From Helianthus annuus (lineage: Eukaryota > Streptophyta > Magnoliopsida > Asterales > Asteraceae): DNA of 64,000 bases. Made by a program: the position numbers and the translations under genes. How positions within the stretch are numbered: position 1 is the stretch's first letter; each line of letters begins with the position of its first letter. The notes beneath the pieces are model-generated. The model had not been told where the DNA came from, did not search any database, and saw only the letters and a list, made by a program, of their open reading frames with translations. Of the stretch, positions 56,663-64,000 are shown one piece after another. Location: assembly GCF_002127325.2 (NCBI RefSeq), contig NC_035436.2:16217194-16281193 (forward strand). The letters run 5' to 3'.

Positions 56663-57163
56663 TCTATACTATATAACTAAAGAAACCAATATGTGATATG
56701 TGTCATTCATTGGAGGCACTTATTTTTTTTTTTCCGCCTTTCTTTTATATTTATTATTTAGTATATAAATTAATTTTTTTACTGTTATTAGTATTTTTAT
56801 TATTTATCAAATATATTGATTACTTAAAATTTATATGTAAGACTTTATCCAAAATTATATTTATTTAATACACCATTAATCCAAAATTATATTTATTTAA
56901 TATACTATTAATCTAAAATTACATTTATTCAACTCGTTTAATACATAGAGTTTTTAAAGATTTAACTTTTTTATTAGTTGGTATATAAATTACAATACAC
57001 TAGGTTCTTTTAAATATAATATTTTTTTTATTATTTAATATATAAAATTACATTTATTCAACCCGTGTAATAAATGAGGTTTTTAAAGATATATTATTTT
57101 ATTATTTAGTATGTAAAAAAATATTTTTTTTCAACCCGTGTAATACACGGTGTAATAATCTAG
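56663..57163 (+). mobile_element. Short non-autonomous Helitron (501 bp)
   Basis: Begins tctatactatataacta after A; ends with hairpin ccgtg-taata-cacgg, spacer tgtaataat and ctag before T. No coding capacity. Its end matches the minus-strand end at 49952. Confidence 0.72.
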
Positions 57164-57270
57164 TATTAATATAAGCTAGATTAGATATGAATTAATATTT
57201 GTTTATGTTAATTTATTATTATGTATTTTTATTATTGTATAACCTAAGTTATGGCGGTTACTCCTATGGG

Positions 57271-57848
57271 TAGGGCTGCAAACGAAACAAACGTTCGGCG
57301 AACAGTTCGTGAATCGTTCGGTGGGAAGTTTGTTTGTGTTCGTTCGTTTATTAAACAAACGAACACGAACAAGAAATTTCTTTCGTTTAGTTAAATGAAC
57401 AAACATAAACAGATGTCGATGTCGTGTTCGTTCGTTTATGTTCGTGAACGTTCGGTAACGTGTTCGTTTATGTTCGATAGTTCATAGTGTTTTTAATTTT
57501 TGTATTTATTTAAATACTTTAAAATTACGACAAATTAAATATCTGATAAGTGTCACTGTATTATATATTATGCTTATGAACGATTGTTTGTGTTCGTCTG
57601 TTTCTATTTGTGTTCATGAACATTATTTTGTGCTCATTTGTGTTCGTCAACGTTCGTTTTTATCCATTGTCTAAAATTAACAAACACACACAAACGAACA
57701 CGAACAAGTTCATTTCCTTAACAAACGAACACAAACATAAAATCTCGTTCGATAAGTGCTTGTGAACAGTTTGCGAACACGTATATTAATTAACAAACGA
57801 ACACGAACAAGGTCTTGTTCGTGTTCGTTTGGTTCGTTTGCAGCCTTA
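57271..57848. mobile_element. hAT MITE (gaacgaacac family), 578 bp
   Basis: Exact 8-bp duplication cctatggg at 57263-57270 and 57849-57856. Ends tagggctgcaaacgaa and (reversed) taaggctgcaaacgaa. Same type of inverted cgaacacgaac interior as 51893-52550. Confidence 0.88.
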
Positions 57849-57856
57849 CCTATGGG

Positions 57857-60759
57857 GATACCGAACCTATATCTAACATTTGTGTGTTCATTCGATATTC
57901 ACCAATTCAATCACAAAAACAACATTCACATTCAATTGCATTCCAAATGTGAGTGCTACTGGAATCCCAATATTTATGGAGTATTGTAGAAGAAGGTTAT
58001 AGAGATCTTGCAGCGGATGCATCCAACAGTGATCGCAATAATCATAAAGAAACTGTTAAACGTGACAAGAGGGCCATGCACACAATCTTTCAATCAGTAA
58101 GTGATACTGTATTTGAACGAATTACCACATCCAGTACATCAAAAGTCGCTTAGGCCATCTTACACAAGGCATACAGAGGAGAGAATTGGATGAAGACGGT
58201 AAAACTACAAACCCTACGTAGTGAATTTAATTCTCTTCAAATGAAAGAAAATGAAACAATTGAGGAATACGTAAATCGAACCACTACAATAGTAAATCAA
58301 TTACGGTTGAACGAAGAAAAAATAGAAGAACAACGCATAGTTGCGAAAATACTCAGGAATTTGAAAAGAAAGTATGAATTGGTGGTAGTGGCGGTAGAGG
58401 AATCTAAGGATATAAACACAATATCGACATGAAAACTATTAGGAATCCTCTAAAATCATGAATTGAGATTAAAACGGTATGATGATGCACCCATTGAACA
58501 AGCGTCCCAAATTCAAAATAGTTACAATGATCGTGCAAGACAAATAAGGTATGAATTTGGAAGAAGCATACGCGGTAGAGGAAGCGGAAGGTTTTCAGGA
58601 CCTACCTATTCGATGTTACAATTGCTAGAAGACAGACCATGTCGCACGATTCTGCCAAAGAAAAGATGATGAAGGGAAGTCTAGAACAACTTTCATGCAT
58701 GAAGACGAGAAGAAAGATGATAACGATGATACAAGGTTCATGATCTTTAATACGGAGGAAACTCCAAAGAACACGAATGTTGGTATCTGGATAGCGGGTG
58801 TAGTAATTACATGACCGGAGACAAAAACCTCTTCACCAAACTAGATGAATCCGAGAGAAGAGAAGTTAGAACCGGAGATAATAAAAAACTAGACATATTG
58901 GGCTATGGAGAAGAAATTATCAAAGTAAAGGGACAAGAAAAATGAGCGCCAAATGTGTTCTATGTTGAAGGGTTGAAGCATAATCTACTAAGCATAGGAC
59001 ATCTCGTGTAAAAGGGTTATGAAATAAGGTTCTTTAATCAGAAATGTTCCATTCTACACGGAAAGAACATCGGAACTATAAATATCACAGGAAACAAAAT
59101 GTTCCCTTTAAACCCAAACCGTGATATTCAGCAAAGGTTTGTAGCGTGACTACTCAAGACTCATCAACATTATGGCATCAAAGATATGGTCACGTAAACT
59201 TCGAAACATTATCTGATATAGTCTCAAATTCAATAGTGAAAGGACTACCGAAGATTTAAAAAACGGAAGGCATATGTGAATGGTGTGTATTCGGAAAGCA
59301 TGTAAGGAAACTATTCTTAAAATGCCCTACATGGCATGCAAGTGAACCGCTTCAACTGGTACACTCAGACATATGTGGGCCTATAAGAACTCCATCGATA
59401 GGAGGAGGTAAATACTTCATCACCTTCATAGATGACTTCTCCAGAAAAACTTGGTATTTTGCTTGAAATTGAAGTCCGATGCCCTAAGCTACTTTAAAAA
59501 AAATTCAAAGCTTTAGCCGAGAATCAAGTAGATCAAAAAATTAAGAGTATAAGAACTGACAAAGGAGGGGAATATATATTGTGGAAATGCATTTTAAGAA
59601 TTCTTTAGTAAGCATGGCATTCATCATCAACTCACTAGAAGTTACACTCCTTAGCAAAACGGAGTAGCGGAAAGAAAAAATAGAACCATCATGGAACTGA
59701 GTAGAAGTATGATTAAAATGAGAAACTTATCCAATGAATATTGGGCAAAGGTTGTCTCTTGTGCCACCTATCTACTTAATCAAGCCATAACCAAACGGGT
59801 ACAAGATTCGACACCACAAGAAGCTTGGAGTGGAAGGAAACCAAATGTAGATCATCTTCGAATGTTTGGTTGTAGTGCTTATGCACATATACCCAAACAA
59901 TTAAGACACAAGCTGGATGATAAAACCAAAAAAACAATATTCATTAGGTATAGCGAGCATAGAAAAGTGTACAAGTTATACAATCCACTAACAAAGAAGA
60001 TGATCATAAACAGGGATGTAGTGCTCGATGAGAGTCAAAGCTGGATAACAGATCAGAAGACTTAAACCGTGCCTCACATAATGACTGATGATGATACTCA
60101 AACTGCTCAAGAAGCACCCAAAGCACCAGAAATTAAACCTATGGAACCCTACACTACAATATCAGAAAATCACATACCAAGTAGAGATGAATCGGAACCT
60201 AAAACATTAGATCCGAATGATAAGGAATCATCTTCGTTTGAGAATGAAGTATTGAGAACGAAGAGCATAACCAGAATCTATTGAAACACTCAACCTCTTA
60301 CAAGTGATTAAGGGAAAGATCTCTATCATCAAAGTCAACATCTTTCAAATAAACTTTGTACTCTATACTCCAACTCAGGGGATCCATTTACATGTGAAGA
60401 GGTAACCAAAGAAGGAAAATGGAGAGCAACAATTAACAGAGAAATGGATTTCATTCTAAAAAAATGAAACATGGGAGTTGGTGGAACCACCACGAGATCA
60501 AAAGCCTACAGGTGTTAAATGGTTAGACATGACGAAACACGATGAACATGGAAATGTTGATAAATACAAAACAAGATTGGTGGTGAAGGGCTACAAACAA
60601 AAATATGGTATTGATTACCAAGACGTTTTTGCACCAGTCATATGCTTTGATACTGTTCGTCTAGTCCTAGCATTAGCAGCTCAACATGGATGGTATCTCC
60701 ATCAAATGGATTCTAAGACAACATTTTTTATGGAAAATTGAAGGAACAAGCTTACATAG
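57857..60759 (+). pseudogene. Decayed Ty1/copia gag-pol (element 3), interrupted by copia 4
   Basis: Gag fragments start near 57985 (WSIVEEGY) and continue through 58190-58432 (LRSEFNSLQM, EEYVNRTTTIVNQL, the UBN2 core). A broken zinc-knuckle area follows, then protease-like LDSGCSNYMTGDKN (58788 on), integrase with LWHQRYGHVN, CEWCVFGKH, VHSDICGP, FIDDFSRKTW and QNGVAERKNRTIMELSRS, and the first part of reverse transcriptase (ARL-type RLVVKGYKQKYGIDY, LHQMDSKTTF) to 60740. Many in-frame stops and frameshifts separate these pieces. The N-terminus of gag and the 5' LTR are not found. The rest of RT and RNase H would lie beyond copia 4, outside the window. Confidence 0.86.
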
Positions 60760-60910
60760 TGTTGTCTAGTATGGAACAAGCACAGTGATTGGGACTAAAC
60801 TGTATTGAAATTGAATTGATCAAAACAATTAGGGTTACAAGAGAGGTGTTTATATAGGACACCACTTTACACACAAGCCCCTATACAATCTATTTTTCTC
60901 CTTTCCGACA
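60760..60910 (-). repeat. 3' LTR of copia 4 (151 bp)
   Basis: tgttgtctag...tttccgaca, then the polypurine tract ctccccctcaag (reversed: purine-rich) at 60911-60922. Short for a plant copia LTR but with proper TG...CA ends. Confidence 0.78.
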
Positions 60911-63900
60911 CTCCCCCTCAAGTTGAGTAGTGGGGTAACCAATACTTAACTTGCTCAAACAGCTACTAAACGCGTTTCCGTTGACTGCCTTTGTGAGAAT
61001 ATCTGCAAGTTGATCTTTCGATGCTATATACCGGAGCTCTATGATGCATTCCTCTAACTTCTCCTTGATGAAGTGTCGATCTACCTCCACACGCTTTGTT
61101 CGATCATGTTGGACTGGATTTTCTGAGATCTGTATAGCAGCTTTATTGTCGCACATGATTTTGGTTGCTGTAGTAGGAAGAAAGCCAATCTCAGTTAGGA
61201 GCTTGCGAATCCACAAAACCTCTGCTAAGCCACGAGCAACCCCTCAGAATTCAGCTTCTGCACTAGATAGGGCGACTACCTTTTGTTTTTTACTTCTCCA
61301 GGTAACTAGATTTCCTCCAACCATGGTGAAGTATCCTGAGGTCGATCTTCTCGTTCCTTTATCCCCTGCCCAGTCGGCATCTGTATAAGCTTGGATTTCT
61401 AAGTGCCCATTTGATTTAAACAGAATACCATGACCTGCTGTTCCCTTGAGATACCTGATGATTCTTAATACTGCTTCCATATGGCTTGCTTGGGGTTGGT
61501 GCACAAACTGACTCACCACTCCTACTGCATAAGCTATATCTGGACGAGTGTGGGAGAGGTATATCAGTTTTCCCACCATTCGTTGATATCTCTCCTTATC
61601 TGCTAGATCTGCTCCATCTTCCATGTGTAAGCCATGATTGACCATCATTGGGGTGTCCGCCGGTCTGCACTCAATCATTCCGGTTTCAGCTAGCAGATCA
61701 AGTACATATTTCCTTTGACAGATAAAAATCCCTTGTTTAGATCTCAGAACTTCAATTCCAAGAAAGTACTTCAATCTTCCCAGATCTTTCATCTCGAATT
61801 CTGAAAATAGATTATCTCTTAACATTGACATTTCCCCTTCATCGTTTCCTGTGAGAATCATGTCATCAACATAGATAATTAAGCAGGTCACAAGACTGCA
61901 TCTACGTTTCAAAAACAGGGTATGATCTGAGTTGCTTTGTTTGAAGCCATATTTTTTCATCGCAAGGGTAAACCTCCCAAACCAAGCTCTAGGAGACTGT
62001 TTAAGCCCATACAGAGATTTCTTCAACCGACATATTTCTCCAGCCTTGAAATTCTCATTGAATCCTGGTGGAGCGTCCATATAGACCTCCTCGTTTAGTT
62101 CCCCGTGAAGGAAGGCATTTTTTACATCAAATTGATGAAGAGGCCAACCTTTATTGGCAGCTATAGAAAACAGGACTCTGAATGCATCAATTTTGGCTAC
62201 CGGGGAGAAGGTTTCAGAGTAATCGATTCCATAAGTCTGAGTGTAACCTTTTGCAACCAGCCGAGCTTTGTATCGTTCAATCGTTCCATCTGGTCTGTGT
62301 TTAACTGAAAACACCCACCGACATCCCACTGGCTTCTTTCCTAGAGGAAGGATGCATTTCTCCCACGTATTATTCTTCTTGAGAGCTTCCATTTCGGTCT
62401 CCATGGCTTTTTTCCATTCTTCAGATTTCAAGGCTTCTTGTGTTGTAGATGGCATTCGTTCAGAGCACAAGGCAGCTGTAAACGCTTTAGCTTCCTTAGA
62501 CAAGTTTCCAGTGACAATGTTCGCCACAGGGTACCTAGACCTTGGAGCCACCTTTTCTGGAGAGTATCTCTTAGGAGGAACTCCTCTATTTTCTCTTGGA
62601 GGGAGAGAATACCTTCCGGTTGTCTCTGCTGCAACTGGTTCAACCTGTTCAACAACTGGTTCAACCTATCCAACTTGTTCAACATGTGGATCAACATGTT
62701 CTGTATGCTCTGTTGTTGTCAGTTCTGTGGGTTCCCCTGTTGCCTCATAGTTATAAGACGTAGAACATTCAGGGTTCTCAATATTTCTTACCTCTGGTAT
62801 CACGTTGGATGGACTTTTTTCAGTGGTACTGTGCTCCTCCGATTGTACAGCTGTGTTTGAAGGACTCGAAGTACTGTGATAGTTTTCTGTCGTTACTTCT
62901 TCAGATGAGGGAAATTGGGTTAACCAACTCAGAGTGTCTACACTGTCATTCTCCCCCTGACCACTGAGTTGGGTGTTATAAAAGTATTTTGTTTCAAGAA
63001 AGTCAACATTCATTGTGGTGAACATTTGACGAGTTGTTGGATTATAGCATCGGTACCCGATTTGATCAATCCCATAGCCGACAAATACACATTTCTCGGC
63101 ACATGGGCCAAGCTTATTTCGGTTGGTTTTGGGTATGTGGACGAATGCTGTACACCTGAATATTCGAGGTTCAAGTGTAAGAGGGTGGGGAATACTGGCA
63201 GATTTAGATAGACAATCTAAGGGAGTCTTAAACTTAAGAGCTTTGGTTGGGAGCCGATTTAGGAGATACACGGAGGTTGCAACTGCCTCCGGCCAGAAGG
63301 ATTTGGGTACCTGAGATTCAATTAGAAGGGCTCGAGTCATTTCAAGGATAATACGGTTTTTTCGTTCGGAAACACCGTTTTGTTTGGGGGTATGGGCACA
63401 CGAAGTTTGATGAATTAATCCTTTGGTTTTAAAGAATTGTTTCATAGATGTATTGACAAATTCCCCCCATTGTCGGATCGAAGGATTTGAATTTGAGTTT
63501 GGAATTGAGTTTGGATCATAGCATGAAACGTGACAAATTTCTCGTAAACTTCAGCTTTGTTTTTTAAAAAATATACCCATGTCATGCGAGTGCAATCATC
63601 CACGAATAGTATAAAGTACCGAAGACCCTGCCCCCCCCCCCCATCACAGGAGCAGGACCCCACACATCAGAGTGGATTAGTGAAAAAGGTGAAGCAACTT
63701 TCGTATTACTAGGTCTGAATGGTTGTCGATGGCTTTTAGCACGAAAGCAGGTTTCACAATCTATTTTCCCATTTGAAGGAAAGAGTTTTGGAAACAAAAG
63801 GTGCGAATAGCTAATGGATGGGTGTCCCAAACGTCTATGCCATAGCCAGGCTTCCCGGTTTTCTGTTCCATGTGCCAACATCACAGTACCCTGTTGAGCC

Positions 63901-63995
63901 ACTTCATCCACATAGTATAACCCTTGGCGCTCAGTACCACGTCCAATAATCACACCCGTCCTGATATCCTGTAGAAGGCAAAAATTAGGGTGCAT
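60890..63995 (-). pseudogene. Copia 4 pol region, broken by two nonsense codons and two frameshifts
   Basis: In coding order: integrase zinc finger (LWHRRLGHPS, CETCFRAKSH) and HSDVWGPAP up to about 63640; a frameshift in a C/G homopolymer at 63631-63643; then YFILFVDDCTRMTWVYF and LRSDNGG; a one-base loss in a G run near 63463-63468; then TPKQNGVSERKNR and the integrase C-terminus to 62666; an in-frame TAG at about 62666-62668; RT with ARLVAKGYTQTYGIDY, DVKNAFLHGEL and YVDDMILTG; RNase H with TDADWAGD and SSAEAEF; an in-frame TGA at about 61241-61243 (where an arginine codon is expected), after which the rest of RNase H stays open to 60890. Domain order and residues are otherwise well kept, so inactivation is recent or partly an assembly error. 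Confidence 0.87.
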
Positions 63996-64000
63996 TAGTA

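Larger units (their letters stand above)
60760..64000 (-). mobile_element. Ty1/copia retrotransposon 4, partial (runs off the window)
   Basis: Short LTR at its left end, polypurine tract, then RNase H, RT, integrase in minus order. Its gag and 5' LTR are beyond 64000. It lies in the RT coding region of the plus-strand copia 3, so it inserted later. The candidate 5-bp duplication catag (60755-60759) cannot be confirmed without the other end. Confidence 0.88.

Overview
The window is a gene-poor, transposon-dense stretch of a flowering-plant nuclear genome. The evidence is plant-type introns, plant Ty1/copia elements primed by initiator tRNA-Met, CACTA, hAT, Mutator-like, Harbinger and Helitron ends, and an F-box/FIST gene family. 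An Asteraceae-like eudicot is my best guess from the flavour of the repeats; this is inference, not shown by the sequence.

The host genes are three tandem minus-strand copies of one F-box plus FIST-domain gene (FBXO22 / At5g63520-like). Copy 1 (14178 to 6871) keeps all the exons I can recognise, but its last exon is split by a CACTA element, which itself carries a nested hAT MITE. Copy 2 (44222 to 20713) is a pseudogene stretched to 23.5 kb by a copia, a giant inverted/tandem repeat complex and a non-autonomous long-LTR element; it has lost exons 2 and 5 and part of exon 4. Copy 3 (53905 to 53425) shows only the last exon and part of the preceding intron. Copies 2 and 3 share an internal duplication in FIST_C that copy 1 lacks.

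Layout: 1-5937 Harbinger-type element split by an intact copia with identical LTRs (813-5713). 5983-6318 hAT-like MITE. 6871-14178 F-box/FIST copy 1 with CACTA and several MITEs in its introns. 14663-15205 and 15275-15802 Mutator-like MITEs. 16078-18538 5'-truncated LINE. 20713-44222 copy 2 with inserts: copia 22593-27728, repeat complex 29360-34817, LARD-like LTR element 34818-43450. 45708-49950 Helitron region containing a four-exon mini-gene of unknown function (47205-47853). 50415-51969 recent 778-bp tandem duplication. 51893-52550 hAT MITE. 53425-55860 copy 3. 56423-57163 hAT MITE and short Helitron. 57271-57848 hAT MITE. 57857-60759 decayed plus-strand copia. 60760-64000 minus-strand copia inserted in it and running off the window.

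Nothing here forms a pathway. The biology is a decaying tandem gene family being invaded by nested elements. The most unusual items are the higher-order inverted/tandem repeat complex, the uncharacterised mini-gene inside a Helitron, a stop-free intron in copy 1, and the CACTA-altered C-terminus of copy 1. All calls are by eye; no alignment or database search was run.
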